From: Halichoerus grypus
Lineage: Eukaryota; Chordata; Mammalia; Carnivora; Phocidae
Length of the DNA: 64,000 nt
Reading direction: 5' to 3'
NCBI RefSeq assembly: GCF_964656455.1
Contig: NC_135726.1
Coordinates: 2,676,001 to 2,740,000, forward strand
Below, in pieces: positions 48,801-60,324 of the stretch. The stretch's first letter is position 1, and each line of letters opens with the position of its first letter. Position numbers and translations under genes: made by a program. Below the pieces are notes generated by a model. That model was not told where the DNA came from, ran no database searches, and was given only the letters and a program-made list of their open reading frames with translations.

Positions 48801-51800
48801 CGAGGGTTGCTTTAAATTCACTAACTAAATTTAGTAAGTATAAACAGAAAACTTGGTATAAATTTAAATGTTCATAGTTCTTACGCAGCTGTAAAACCAC
48901 AATAAACCTGTAAGTTAAATACAAACAAAACTGTACAAGCAGGAACATCCATATATCAGCACTGATTTATTAACAAAGCTGCTGCTGCTTTGTTGAGACA
49001 ACTTACTGTTGATGATATGAATCCAGATCTTCAGAGTTCCTCCTTAGTCGACCGACCACGCCTTGTGTGGCCGCTCAGCTCTCCCACAGCTCCTGGGAGG
49101 CCTTGGTCCCGCAGTGCACCTTGCAGCCTGTGTGGAGAAGGGAATGCCAGAAAATGATTTTACAGGGAACGAGGAGGGTGTAGGGATCCTCCTCTGGTTC
49201 TTTCAAGGATTGCGTGTAGGGGATTTTGTTTGCTGATTGTTTGCTGATTGCTGTTCAGCCCCAATAGAAGCCTCCCAGTCAGGCCCTTCTGGAAGCATTC
49301 TTTCTTGCCAGCCATATTTTCCCAATCAGTAATTCACTTTAATGAACTAGAGGAAATAATAGCAGCAGAGAAGAGCCCGAAGTGAGTGGTTGCCTTGTGT
49401 GAGGACAAAGCTCTGTCAGAACACTGCACTATATTACCTCATTTAATTCAGCCAACAACCCTGTAGGAGCGATCTCTGTTGCCATATGACATGGAATAAG
49501 CTAGACACGGAGAGGTTAAATGACTTGCCCAAGTCCCCCATTTCGTAATGGTGGAGCTGGGATTCCGACCCACACTGTGACTCCAGAGCCAGTTCTCTGC
49601 ATGTATGAGGTTCTTACCTGTCAGCCCATCAGAGCACAAATCAAAGCCTTGAGTGTGTTGGAGATTAGTCAAGACATCCTGTAGGAGGAGTGCAGCCAGG
49701 TAGCAGGATGGAATAGGGTCCTCACTGTCTGTTTATTCAGGGGAAAGAAAGCCAAGCTTTGAGAATCTGTTGTATTCCAGGCTCTCTGCTAGGCACAGGG
49801 ATAATAGTGGTGAAAAAGACATAAAGACATGTTTGGTCCTTGTGCTGTAGGGCTACAGAATCCTCTCTGTTTCTGGAAATGGAAACTTTAGTGGTTTAAG
49901 AATCACTTGGGAAGCAGGTAAACCTGCGTGCTCCACAGCGCGCCTAAGTGTAGGCAGGGATCCCAAGGCACATGGCCACAGTCCATGCCTGGGGACACAG
50001 CGGCCTGTGCTTGGGGATACACAGTTTCCCAGGCTCAACCCCAGACCTTCAGTAGGTTTCTAGAGTCTGGTTTTTTTTTTTTTAAAGATTTTATTGGGGT
50101 TTTTTGTTTTGTTTTGTTTTGTTTTTTGCTTTTTTTTTTTGAGAGCACACACAAGTTGTGGGTTGGGGGCAGGAGGAAGAGGGGGAAGCAGATTCCCTGC
50201 TGAGCAGGAATCTTGATGCAGGGCTTGATCCCGGCATCATGACCTGATCCTAAGGCAGATGCTTAATCAACTGAGCCACCCAGGCGCCCCTAGAGTCTTT
50301 GTAATAAACACCCCTGATGGTTCCTTTAAGAACCACTGGCCAGGCCAGCATTTGCCAACCCTGGCTGCATGTTAGCACCACCCAGGGAACTTTGAAAATT
50401 ATCTCTTGCTGATGTCAGGTTCTGAATCAGATGCTCTGAGTGGGTCTGCATACCCACTGCTCAGGTGATCTAAAGTACAAGCAGCTTCCAGAAAAGGGAG
50501 CAACCATCATAATGGGCAGTACACCAGAATCTTCAGACTGTGAATGAACCCAAACCTTTCACACTCCAAAGGAAAAGAGCACATGGTCATGACTTGTGTG
50601 GAAATATTTCTCTCATGGCTTTAAGTAAGCCAACCTGTCTTATATTGGTCTCAGGCTGTCATCTCCTGCACAAAAACTAAAATATACTCTTTTTACACCG
50701 AAAATTTTAAAATTTTATAATTGCCTCAGGGCCTGCCCCAGCATAGTCTGCAGAGATGCCTGTAGCAGTGGTTCTGGAACTTTCCTGGGCATCAGAATCA
50801 CCTGGCAGGCTTGTGAAAGCAGATTGCTATGCCTGCCCCCGAGCTTCTGGTCATTTCTCACAGGTGTCCAGGGGCGCACCTGCTGGCCAGGGGCGTGCAC
50901 TTTGCAAATCCATGCTCTGGGACTCACAACAAGGTGTTTGGGAACTAAATAGAGGAAAAGGGGCCTGTGGACTCAGGTCAATGCAGAATATTGATTATAA
51001 TGAGTATTAATCTCTGAGACTGGAACTTACTGAACAGCAAACTGGTCATGAAGGCTTGAGATCATGCAGTGCGGGTTTCAAACAAAAGCATTGTGGGCGC
51101 CTGGGTGGCTCAGTCGGTTTAGCTGCTGCCTTCGGCTCAAGTCATGATCCCGGGGTCCGGGGATCAAGTCCCACATCGGGCTTCTTGCCCAGCAGGGAGT
51201 CTCCTCCTCCCTCTCCCTCAGCCCCTCCCCCCGTTCCTGCTCTCCCTCAAGTAAATAAATAAAATCTTTTTAAAAAAAGGAAGCATTGTAACTGTAGTAT
51301 GTGATGCTGGGAGGGGAGGACACAGGAAAGTTCTGGTTGGAATTCTAATGAGAACGGACCTTCATTTGGATTTACATTGTCACTTTGTATCTGTAGTGAT
51401 TTTGAGTGGCAAGTAAAGTAGAATTCAGGAGTTTGACAACTCACTGCCTCTTCATCCTAAGTGGGGTGGAGTAGTGGCCCTGAGTAAGATTGACCACCAT
51501 ACGTTATTTAATTGGGTTTGCAAAGAAGTCATTTCCTTGGCACACACCAAAAGATGCCAATAATAGTCACTTGCTTCTGCCCCTGAAATGCTAATATACA
51601 CAAGTTTTCTATGTTTAATTTTGTAATTTATTGATTGTCTTTTTTTAAAAGAGCAAAAAAACATTGTTGGTCCCAACACCACGACTGAGAACGGGGTTAT
51701 TTAATAAGATCACACCACCTCCCGGGGCAACTAAAGACATCTTGAGGAAATGTGCTACCTCTCAGGTAAGTGCAGGAGGCCGCATCACCCACAAGGAGAG

Positions 51801-54800
51801 CGCTGTTCTCAGCCGAGACTTCTGGTGAGTTAGAATGTGTAAAATACACCACAAAATTGAAATTCATTTTTCACAAAGCCAAATGAGTGGAGATGGTAAA
51901 GTATTCAGCAGTCCTATCAGCAAAGGAGCCAAGTAGAAAAACCATGAATGCATGTATTCCATTTGAGTCACCCAGTTTCTCTTTTGCACCAACTTGGCAG
52001 ATTGTAATTTCCCTATTCAAAATGAAGAAAAAATGAGTTATCGGGTGGTCTGGCACCTCCTGATTTTAACGTGTGCCGTAGTCTGGTGGCCCATAGCATT
52101 TTTTAAGTGCCACCAGAGCAACTGGGAACTCAGGAATTTCCAAAATACTTGGATTGGAAATTGCCTCACCAGTTCTGAATGATGGTTTTAGTAATTCGGT
52201 GATGTGGTTTTCTTGAGTGTTTACAATGTAGTAAAACTGAAGTTTATAAATACCTCATGGTGCCCTGTGGTGGCATTTGTCTTGTATTTTGCAGATAAAG
52301 AAGTAGAATTTGGTGATTTTTTTCAGAGTCCTAGAATAGATCATAGGTCATTTGATTCCTCATCTATTGGGAATAAAAAATAGGGCATCAAGATAGGGCA
52401 TTAATCTTTTTAAAAAAGATTTTCCACTTAAGTCTGATATTTAAAAATTGAATTTTTATTGTTACTTATTGATAACCTTCTTCCAAAAATAGAATTTGAT
52501 ATAGCTTTCAAAAGTACATGTAATAAAGTAAAACAATAAAATATATGTAGAAAAAACTGCAAAGGGAAAATTAGAAAAATAAGAGACAGTCATGGTTCTG
52601 GTCGGTGTTCAAAAACGCAAACTGTGTGACCGTCTGCAGTTGGCAGACGCGGGCCGCAGACAGGAGCTCACATTTCCCAGAGCCGGCAGGGAGTGTGATC
52701 AGCGGTTCCGGAGTCGTGGGTTTGGGACGGTACCAGCGGTTCCCTTTCTGGGGTTGAGGTCCAGGTCACATGTATCTGAGGGTCCATCACAGGGGCCTGT
52801 GGTGGTTCTAGTGGTCTGTGTCGCCCTTCACGGCATCCCCGCCCCTCTGAAAGGTGACTGCCACGTTGTGTGTTGGCAAAAGTTCCCTGTGATGCGCCGG
52901 CACCGGCTGGTCCCTTACACGTGCCCCTGAAAGTGTGGCTGGGCCCGGGGTAGAGCCGGACCAGCTCTCGCGACTGAACTTCACTAGGGATTGAGCCACA
53001 GAGTTCGGGCTCTGTCAGCACATGAGACACTGGAACCTGAAAAGGACGTTTCTGTTTTCTCGATGGCACAGGGGAGAGAGGCTTTTAGGGCCTCTGTGTG
53101 CAGCTGCCAGTCGTGGTGCAGTCGTCATCTACTCTGCCAGAGCTTAGCGGCAGAGATACTGCCCCCGTGTGGGTCAACTCTAGGAGACTCAGAGGTGGCC
53201 TTGCTTTTTGGCAGAGAAGTCTCTGAATTTGTCCCTGAACACCTCTGCCACCAGTACGTCCCAGCCACCTGTGTGATCTCGGTGTCTTTGTATTCTCTAA
53301 CTCAGGAGTCTTCCAGTAACCACCTCTCTGGGCACACACAAATGTTTGTCAGCTGAGGTTTTGTTGAATCAAACAGGACTTTGGAGAATCGGGGAGACTC
53401 CTGGTTGCTCACACTCTGTCTGGCCAACAGAGCAGGTGAAGCTGACCGAGGGAGGGAGGAGGAAGTCTGATGGATCGAGTTTCAACACAGGTGTCTGCTC
53501 ACCAAGGCTGCCAGGCACCAAGCCCATTAAAACAGGGCTGAGGATGTGGGCCGTGGGTGTGAGATGCCAGCTGCATGGCCATTGTGAGATTAAGCAAAGC
53601 AGGCCTTCCCACCATGGGGCACAGTGGGCCTGTGACTGTGCTCTGACTGCTGAGAGCCCCCAAACCAACCCCCTGTACTGGTCCCGTAAGTGACTTGTCA
53701 TGTGCTTGTAGACGAGGCATAATACCACATGCCGTGACCCTCCAGTGCCGGGCACTGGTCTGTACAGTGTCCGAATTTGGCTCCTAGATTGACTTGTAGC
53801 CCTTGTTATCTGAGACCCGTGACCGTATCAGCCTCCGTACTCTGTAAATACAAGCCTCAGTTAGTGTAAACGTGTGTACTTTCAGTGCATTTTGGTTGAA
53901 CAAGTAATTTTTCAGAAGTGAGGATGCCACACGTGCAGGTAACAGCCCCAATGTTTTATACATTGTCTGTCCCACGCTTTTACTGAGCACGTCGTAATGT
54001 GCTAAACGCACGCCCCCCGTGATCTCCTTCCCTTCCAGCACCCGTCCGGCAGGGCGGTGGCACCTCTGTCTTAGAGGTGAAGAGACTGAAGGTCAGCTTC
54101 CTCCTCTTGAGGTCACGGGGCTAAGAGGGATCTGGACCCGGTTCTGTGTGACTCCTGAGCCTGTGGTTTAACCACTGTGCTCTTCTGCGTCGTGGGAAGA
54201 AATGATTTGCTCAGTATTGTGAACTTAACATCTTACTCATTTGTGCTATTAGTTCCAAGTGGCATCTTTCCTGGGGAAGAAATTGTGGGAAATTATCCTA
54301 AGATGGTTTCTGAGCCATGGTTTTCCTAAAATGCCATTTCCACAATGCTGCGTGTTCATTGTAGGGCATGGGTTTGCCTCATGCAGGAGGTTGACTCAGA
54401 CCCTGAACTGTGAGGTGCGGCCGCCGCTCGCTGCCCAGGAAGCATTCAGGCCCACGTCTGTGTTCACAGGGCGTGAGGAACTACAGCACTCCTGTGGGCT
54501 TGGATTCCAGGGTTCTTGTGGACTTAGTTGTGGTGGGGTCCGTTGCTGTTTCTGAAAAAGGTAAGATTAAAATCAGAAATTCCTGGATGTGACCTGCAGC
54601 TTGACGTTCTGCTGTTCATCTTTTAAACACTGAAGGTAAGTAATCTCAGTTTTCCGGACACACGTCTGTCCTCTGAGACCACTCTCTCTCTCATTCATTT
54701 TGAAGAATGAACGCAGTCCCTCACACTCAATACCTTCACAGTATTTTCATTTTTCTTAGGAAAAATAAAGTGAGATCATCTCTCTTCAGGTGGTGAAAGC

Positions 54801-57800
54801 TATTTCCTCTATTCTTAAACTACCTGGAACTGGAGCTGGATTTATTTGTAGTATGTCAGTAAATAGTTGGTTTTGGAGAATCTCCAGGGAATGGAAAAAC
54901 GTTAGGTTCTAAACCTTGTTTCTGGTAGGGAGCAGCAGCCTCTGGGCAACACAGGGTGTCCTGAGCCTGCCCGGGGAGGCCTGGTGCTGTGCCGGTCAGG
55001 CAGGTGAGGGGGGAGGGTGTCCCACGCTGCTGCCTGCCCCCTGCCCTCTGCCCAACCGCCTGCAGGACTTGGGCCCCTGTGGTTCCCCTGGGATCTCTTC
55101 CGCCTCCGCTGCTCTACTCCAGGCCTGGCTCGACTCTCTTCAGAGACGATCTGGTTATACTGCTGCTTACACTGCCACAGGCTCAGTGGGTTCCACGAGA
55201 GGTCAGCCTGTCACAGACTTGCGCCTGCACAGTGTGGTTTGGGCCCCCTGCTGGGAAGGCATTCTCTCTCCTTCCCCTCCAAGAGGAAAAAGACTGTTCT
55301 AAGATGCCTGTCCTTAAAACTGTCCCTTTGGAAATTAACCAGCCAAAGCCAAGATCTTCCTTCAAAAGAGGTTTCTGGTTTCCAGCAAATAGTTGATGAG
55401 AGATGCTCTTAAGTCATTCATTCCAAACCCTGAGTGTCGTGTTTTTAAATGTTGGCCTTTCATATCTTCACCTGGAGTATACGGTGTTTGCCAGCTCTTT
55501 GCACTAGTACGTGAGACATTGTAGTGCTTCGTTCTTTGCTTTCTCTGTATTCCCAGTTACAACGCTTTATCTGTGTTATCAGGGATGGGTTCCCATGAGC
55601 ACATGTTCCCTGGGTGCCTACTGTGGGCCAGGTGTCAGGCCAGCCCTGGGTGGTCTCTGCCTTGGGCCCACAGTGAGCCGGAAGAGCAGACACAGCAGCT
55701 GTGCTCTGCTATGATGTGCTCGGTGCTACACACAGAAGTCAGAACTGACATTGGTGGGGGTCATAAGAGCCGCCCTCGGGCCCTGAGCAGGGCAGCGTCT
55801 CAGAAGTGACCTCAGGGTTGGGTGTTTTGGAGAGAGGTGGAGCAGGAGAGGACTTTGGGACAGAAGCGGCAATGTGTTTACATAGGATGGTCCTTCAGTA
55901 GGTTGGGGTTGGCTTTTCAGAGACCAGGAGGCCAAAGGACAGGATTGGGGTTATTATACTCTTTTGGCAGTGGGAAGTTAACAAAGAGGTCTTTTTAAGG
56001 ATCAGGAGTTTTCTTTCTTAGCTGAGGGTATATGAAGAAGAAAACAGTATTCTATAAATGTCATCATTCAGATAACCCCCAATTAACACAACAAAAGTCA
56101 CCACGCGCACGTGTAGAAAATTGGAATAGCACAGAAAACACCACCTGTGCTCTTCCCAGATGCCCACCGTCGGCGGTTCCTTGTGTTGACACGCAGAAAT
56201 GCCTGTGAGTCCACACATGTCTTGCATTCTCTGTGCGGGTTATGTTTGTCCTGGTTCTGTTTTCCCAGGAGGGGCAGCAGCGCATACAGCACTTTGTGCC
56301 CTGCTAGATGATGTCTGGCCAGGGTCTTTGCCCATCCCTGCAGACTGATGGGCACTTAAGATGTCACCAGGGTTTGGTTTTGGCTTTTCCCTTACAGATC
56401 ACACTAAAGTGAGGTGTAGTCTTGTGGTAGAGTTTCTGTGTGCCTTCGAGGGCCATCCGTGGGATAACTCCAGCAGAGGAATTGTTGAACCGAAGGGTGG
56501 ACTTGAAATCCTGGTGGCTGTTGCCAAATAACCCACTAGAAAGGTCGCCTCCCTCACATCCCCAGCACCATACACCTCACGTCTCTCCCTACTCCCTCGT
56601 GAATAACTAGAATCATCAAACTTCCATGTTTACCAATCCAGTAATGAACAGTGGTAGTTCATGTGCCATCTGATTGGCCTTTAATGGTGAGGGAAGGTGG
56701 TCATTGCTCAACGTTTGCCGCTCACCTGCCTGCCTCTGTCTGCGGACTGTTCTGTCCTTTGCCGTTTCTCCTCTGCACTGTCTTTCTCACGTTTATTTGC
56801 TCGCATGATTGGAGGCTGGTAATTGTAAAAGGAGCATGACAGATGAGAATCTCAGAAAGATGCATGGGCAGTGATGCCTTTGGTGAGGATGCTGATGCTG
56901 ATGTTAAGCAGAAGTTAGAATTTCTGCGGCGCCATGGGCTTCCTGATGGCAGGATACATTGGTTCTTGTGGGAGCCAGAGGCGTTGTCGTGTTTCCTGTC
57001 TTGCTGCGTTCTTACCTGCTCTGGAGCTTCCCACGCAGCTTCAGCTAAGACTTCCGTGGGCCCCACCTAGGAGTCCACAGTATGGGACTAGCTCTGCCAG
57101 ACCCAGCCCTCTTCCAGGGACTGCTGGACTTTTTAGAAGACACGGTGATGTCATCTTAAATCACGTATTCCTGATTTTAATTTTTATTTCTCCTCCAAGA
57201 GAAATTGATTAAAAAGATTTTGTTTTTAGTAGGAATTTTTTGTTAGTCTTTTTAAAAACTACTCTTTCATTGCTTTTAAATGTGAGTTCTGCTCACATAA
57301 ACACAGGTTCCATTTCTTTTTGTAACACATCTAAGAGGCTCAAGCTTCACATCAGCGTGTGCTGACCCCTGTATGTATGCGGCGTCGGCATGCCCCGAGC
57401 CCCACTGTTGAGGGCTGCCTGTGGGCTCACTGTGGAAGTTTCTAAGGAGGTGCCAGGGATATTGAGTCCAAGTTTCTGCTTCTGCTGTGACCTAATGAAA
57501 CATTTCCTCCTGAGATACTGATGCTCTGCATGTCTCTTAGGCTGGAGAATTGGGAAGGGAGAAGGTTACGCTGATCTGGAATATGCCATGATGGTGTCAA
57601 TGGGAGCAGTCAGCCAGGGGACGCCCGTGGTCACCATCGTCCATGACTGCCAGGTGCTGCCCATGAACGGGCCAAGCAGAGGCTACTGCCACACCCCCCT
57701 GAGCGAGTGGGCGGGGAGGGAAGGAGACAAACTGGTCTCTGCCTTCATTCCACGTCTGCTGTGAGTGGTGATCAGCCAGAGCTGGATCTGTGTGGCAGTG

Positions 57801-58034
57801 AGGCCTTATCCCCATGGGTCTGGTGAGCCCTTTGCTTCTACTGTGCGGTGCTTTGAGCACAGGAGCCGCATTCCCTGTCAGCCCCCTCACCCACTTCTGT
57901 TTGACCAGGTCATCGACATACCTGAAGCGCTGCTTGAGGACCACGACCTAACAGTGGACTACATTCTCACTCCGACGAAAGTCATTGCCACGGGGTGCGA
58001 GCGCCCAAAACCAACGGGAATCTTGTGGTCCAAG
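42839..58034 (+). CDS. MTHFSD: Methenyltetrahydrofolate synthetase domain-containing protein, 3'-partial (exons 1-7)
   Basis: Coding exons recognised by homology and GT/AG sites are 42839-42854, 46770-46873, alternative 48101-48214 or 48247-48360, 51652-51765, 54470-54560, 57541-57653 and 57909-58034. They encode residues 1-226 of a protein I recall as about 383 aa in human. Identifying stretches are [37 protein letters not shown] and [18 protein letters not shown]. The last resembles the nucleotide-binding glycine motif of 5-formyltetrahydrofolate cyclo-ligase. The fold is cyclo-ligase-like, but enzyme activity of MTHFSD is not established to my knowledge. The human protein ends in an RNA-recognition motif, and those exons are not in the window. 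ATG context is strong (G at -3, G at +4). The gene is divergent from FOXC2, starts at a CpG-rich promoter, and exon 3 exists in two tandem versions. Confidence 0.95.
42920..43385 (+). repeat. GC-rich minisatellite in MTHFSD intron 1 (46-50 bp unit)
   Basis: About 9-10 imperfect units begin GTGAGGGGCCG, followed by AGACCCACCC and then a long G-run plus CGGGCGA. At least two unit variants alternate (CAAGGGGGG type and GGGGTAGGCGGGG type). The array starts about 65 bp after the exon 1 donor. G-runs separated by short loops fit the canonical G-quadruplex pattern on the coding strand. Confidence 0.9.
45110..45490 (+). mobile_element. Old L1M 3' fragment in MTHFSD intron 1
   Basis: Resembles L1 3' sequence: CCTACAATGGAATACCGTGC, AGATATTTGGCAAGAACACC, then AAAATAAAATTTT near the end. 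Heavily diverged. Confidence 0.55.
46770..46873 (+). CDS. MTHFSD: MTHFSD exon 2
   Basis: The acceptor is ttgccatag and the donor AAG|gtactg. It encodes [10 protein letters not shown] through to [13 protein letters not shown], nearly identical to human. It ends in phase 0, so either version of exon 3 can follow. Confidence 0.95.
46874..48100 (+). other. MTHFSD: MTHFSD intron 2
   Basis: It has ordinary intronic composition, without recognisable young repeats or coding exons. Confidence 0.75.
48101..48214 (+). CDS. MTHFSD: MTHFSD exon 3A (alternative, 114 nt)
   Basis: The acceptor ttggaaacag is weak and purine-rich; the donor GAC|gtaagt is strong. The 38 codons are in phase with exons 2 and 4. 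They begin [13 protein letters not shown] and continue [16 protein letters not shown]. By eye 12 of 38 residues match exon 3B at aligned positions, including a shared KV-PD-P core. An internal in-frame acceptor (gtttgcag|GTG at 48138/48140) could give a 75-nt version. Purifying selection on the frame is suggested by the sensible peptide, but transcript use is not visible from sequence. Confidence 0.8.
48247..48360 (+). CDS. MTHFSD: MTHFSD exon 3B (alternative, 114 nt)
   Basis: The acceptor is tgcctaactag with a fair pyrimidine tract; the donor is CAG|gtaatc. It encodes [20 protein letters not shown] followed by [18 protein letters not shown]. This is the version I remember from the human reference protein. 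It lies 32 nt after exon 3A and is also in phase 0. Confidence 0.93.
49415..49640 (-). mobile_element. MIR relic, reverse, in MTHFSD intron 3
   Basis: AGACACGGAGAGGTTAAATG ACTTGCCCAAG, then GGTGGAGCTGGGATTCCGAC and GACTCCAGAGCC are typical reverse MIR. Confidence 0.7.
50069..50289 (-). mobile_element. CAN-SINE (SINEC), reverse orientation, in MTHFSD intron 3
   Basis: It ends CACCCAGGCGCCCC and its tail is expanded into GTTTT repeats. The short duplication CTAGAGTCT lies at 50060-50068 and 50290-50298. Confidence 0.9.
50325..50475. mobile_element. MER5-like relic
   Basis: ACCCTGGCTGCATGTTAGCA CCACCCAGGG then TTCTGAATCAGATGCTCTGA fits a small hAT element; family uncertain. Confidence 0.45.
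50760..50935 (+). mobile_element. MER5A-like hAT DNA-transposon relic
   Basis: GCAGTGGTTCTGGAACTTTC, GCATCAGAATCACCTGGCAG and AAAGCAGATTGCTATGCCTG match the MER5A non-autonomous element as I know it. Confidence 0.65.
51095..51280 (+). mobile_element. CAN-SINE (SINEC) in MTHFSD intron 3
   Basis: The head is GGCGCCTGGGTGGCTCAGTC, with an intact A box (TGGCTCAGTCGG) and B-box-like GGATCAAGTCCC. The tail is AAGTAAATAAATAAAATC. The target-site duplication is AAGCATTGT (51086-51094, 51281-51289). Confidence 0.94.
51652..51765 (+). CDS. MTHFSD: MTHFSD exon 4
   Basis: The acceptor tttttttaaaag has a strong T-rich tract; the donor is CAG|gtaagt. It encodes 38 codons, [20 protein letters not shown] through ILRKCATSQ, in phase 0 at both ends. 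Confidence 0.95.
51766..54469 (+). other. MTHFSD: MTHFSD intron 4
   Basis: It is AT-rich to about 52.6 kb, then mixed, with a MIR near its 3' end (54000-54200). No coding exon or recent transposon seen. Confidence 0.75.
54000..54200 (-). mobile_element. MIR relic, reverse, in MTHFSD intron 4
   Basis: AGAGGTGAAGAGACTGAAGG, CACGGGGCTAAGAGGGATCT and ACTCCTGAGCC fit reverse MIR. Confidence 0.6.
54470..54560 (+). CDS. MTHFSD: MTHFSD exon 5
   Basis: The acceptor is gtgttcacag and the donor AAAG|gtaag. It encodes [20 protein letters not shown] and [10 protein letters not shown], ending in phase 1. Confidence 0.95.
54561..57540 (+). other. MTHFSD: MTHFSD intron 5
   Basis: Mostly unassigned DNA. 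The stretch 56000-56560 has the feel of a degraded LINE, but I cannot name it. No coding exon seen. Confidence 0.7.
57541..57653 (+). CDS. MTHFSD: MTHFSD exon 6
   Basis: The acceptor is gtctcttag and the donor CAG|gtgctg. It encodes [17 protein letters not shown], the glycine-rich segment matching the cyclo-ligase nucleotide loop, and then [10 protein letters not shown]. It ends in phase 0. Confidence 0.95.
57909..58034 (+). CDS. MTHFSD: MTHFSD exon 7
   Basis: The acceptor is gtttgaccag and the donor AAG|gtgggt. It encodes 42 codons, [20 protein letters not shown] through [11 protein letters not shown]. The preceding intron is only 255 nt. The next intron runs past the right edge. Confidence 0.95.
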
Positions 58035-58089
58035 GTGGGTCCTGTGGCCAGCAATGGCCTATAGCTCAGAGGCATCTCCTCTTGTGTGG

Positions 58090-58275
58090 TATTCTTTGGC
58101 ATGGCAGCTATCCCTAGGCCCAGCATGTCTGTGCATTAGAATCATCCATAAGCTTTTGAAAATTCAGCTCCTGCATCAGTCTCCAGGCACGGGCCCAAGA
58201 ATCTCCTTTGCAAACCTGTGGGATTCTGATAAGCAGCCAGGTTCAAGATCTTCTGCTGCAAGACACCAGTTCTAG
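58090..58275. mobile_element. MER5/MER20-like relic in MTHFSD intron 7
   Basis: TGTGCATTAGAATCATCCAT AAGCTTTTGAAAATTC then a GGATTCTGATAAGC-like segment. Confidence 0.4.
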
Positions 58276-60130
58276 ATGGCAGAAGGAACAGTACACTCAG
58301 AGGGCCAATGCCTTGACACCCTGTTTGCCAGCGGGTTTCATCTCTGAGAGCTGTGTCCCACCATCCTGGCCATGACAACGTACTGTCTCATCAGCTTTTC
58401 TGTTCTAAGTGTAACTTGTCTTGCTGTGACCTGGGTCTCCAAGCAGTACCCACAGCCTTCATTAGCTGATGCCTTTGTGACCCTTATCTGCAGAACAGTC
58501 AGCAGTACACATTACATTAGTCTGCAGAAGGAGTTCGATCCCAGAGGCCAGCCTGTAGGTTATGATCCCGCCCGCTGGCAAGCAGCCAGAGTTACTGAGG
58601 AAACAGGGAGAGTTGTGCTTCGTTTGGATTGAAGCTGTTGTTCCGTGTCTTCCGTTCCTTAAACCTGAATCATCAGAGTTGGATAGCAGCCTTCCCTTGG
58701 GCATGGAAAACCAATAACATCCAACTCCAAGGTTGACACCAAAATGGAACACTGCGGCCCAGTGGGCCTTTCCCACAAACACCACAGCCAGGCGGTTTGG
58801 GCCCCCTGGGGCCTGTGCTCCTCCTAGGTTAGCCCCGATAAAAACGGAGAGGAGGAACACGCATGACCCAGAAGCGAGCGGATGGGTCTCTCCGGGTCCA
58901 GGCCCAGTGCCACGGGGAAGGCATTGGCATCCTGTTTGGATATTCAGATACCCCTTGGTGTCTTTCGTAAGCACTTGGGTTTACCTTGGAAGTCGGGTCC
59001 ACAGCTTCTCCTTAAGTGAATGCTGCTACGTGGGTCACAGGAGCGAGGTGGCATTTGCTCACAGCTGAGGGGATGGACCTGGGGAGGCTGCACAAGGGGC
59101 TAGTCACGGTGAGGCTGCAGGTCCCCCGGAGGCCAGCACTTCATAGACGAGGGCCGACTGCAGCCCACCTTAGGAAGATTCCAGGTGGTCTCTCCAGGAA
59201 GAGAGAGAGGAGTGTTTTGCTTTGGGGAATAGCCAGTTACCTCCTGCTAATTTTAACAAAAATACAAAAATAGCAACAGATGATGTTATTGGTCATGTTA
59301 GGTGAAGAGACTCCCTCTATGTGAAAGGAAACCACACCAACCAGAGGTGCCAGCGACACGGCTGGCCACACTGTGTGCAGCCCGTCAGGGCCAGCACTGT
59401 TCGTTGACATCCCAACTGTCTCGCCCTCTTCCTGGAACATCTCATCGCTAGTGAGGCCTGGGCCAGAATCACAAACTTTGAAAATGCCATTTCTTATCTT
59501 GGGGTCCTGTGTTTTTTGTTCTTCCACACCTGGGCCTCCCTTTGCATGAATCATTTGAAAGCAGCGACTTTCTCCAGCCCCTGGGGCTTTTGTTCTGGCC
59601 TCGCTACTTATGCAACCAGAGTGAATTTTCATCGACATCAGGAAAACCATCCCTGAATTCCACTGAAGATTTGGGGAGGGGTGGGGGAAGTTCAATGCTA
59701 GGGTATGGTATTATTTCACATGGACTCCTTGATACACATTGGCATATCCTTCTGTGATTTTCTACCCATAGACTTATTATCGTGTAGGTATTAGAATCCC
59801 AGAATTTGCCTCTTGTGTATTTTGTTGGAATATATGGATTCACAGTTCCTTCTAAACAGTGTAGACCTCTCAGATGAAGGTTATGAAATACATACAAAAT
59901 GTATTAATTCGTTCTTACTGCACAAAGATTGTGCAGCATTTGACTCTCTGGCCTTTGTCCCACCTTCTCAGAGATGTGCGTGGTGTCCCCGCCAGGGGAG
60001 CAGGCTGCTACGGACTCAGCTGCCCACCTGTAGCTACTTCGGACAGTGGGCTTCCTCAGCCCGCCTCCTGCTTTTCTCTGCCTGTGCCTTGTGGTTTTAA
60101 AGACAGGAGACCAGATGGGGCAGTGGTTTA

Positions 60131-60324
60131 TTTATTTTTAAAGATTTTAATTATTCATTTGACAGAGACACAGCGAGAGAGGGAACACAAGCAGGGGGAG
60201 TGGGAGAGGGAGAAGCAGGCTTCCCGCCGAGCAGGGAGCCCGATGTGGGGCTCGATCCCAGGACCCTGGGACCGTGACCTGAGCCAAAGGCGGACGCTCA
60301 ACGACTGAGCCACCCAGGCGCCCC
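60131..60324 (-). mobile_element. CAN-SINE (SINEC), reverse orientation, in MTHFSD intron 7
   Basis: It ends CACCCAGGCGCCCC. The target-site duplication GGGGCAGTGGTTTA / GGGGCAGTGATTTA (60117-60130, 60325-60338) has one mismatch. Confidence 0.94.

Larger units (their letters stand above)
48361..51651 (+). other. MTHFSD: MTHFSD intron 3
   Basis: It holds two CAN-SINEs in opposite orientation (50069-50289, 51095-51280), a MIR and MER5-like relics. An A-run (about 48778-48795) and T-runs are present. No coding exon seen. Confidence 0.75.

Noticed and set aside
51095..51280. tRNA-like A and B boxes
   Set aside because: They belong to the tRNA-derived head of a CAN-SINE, not a functional tRNA gene.
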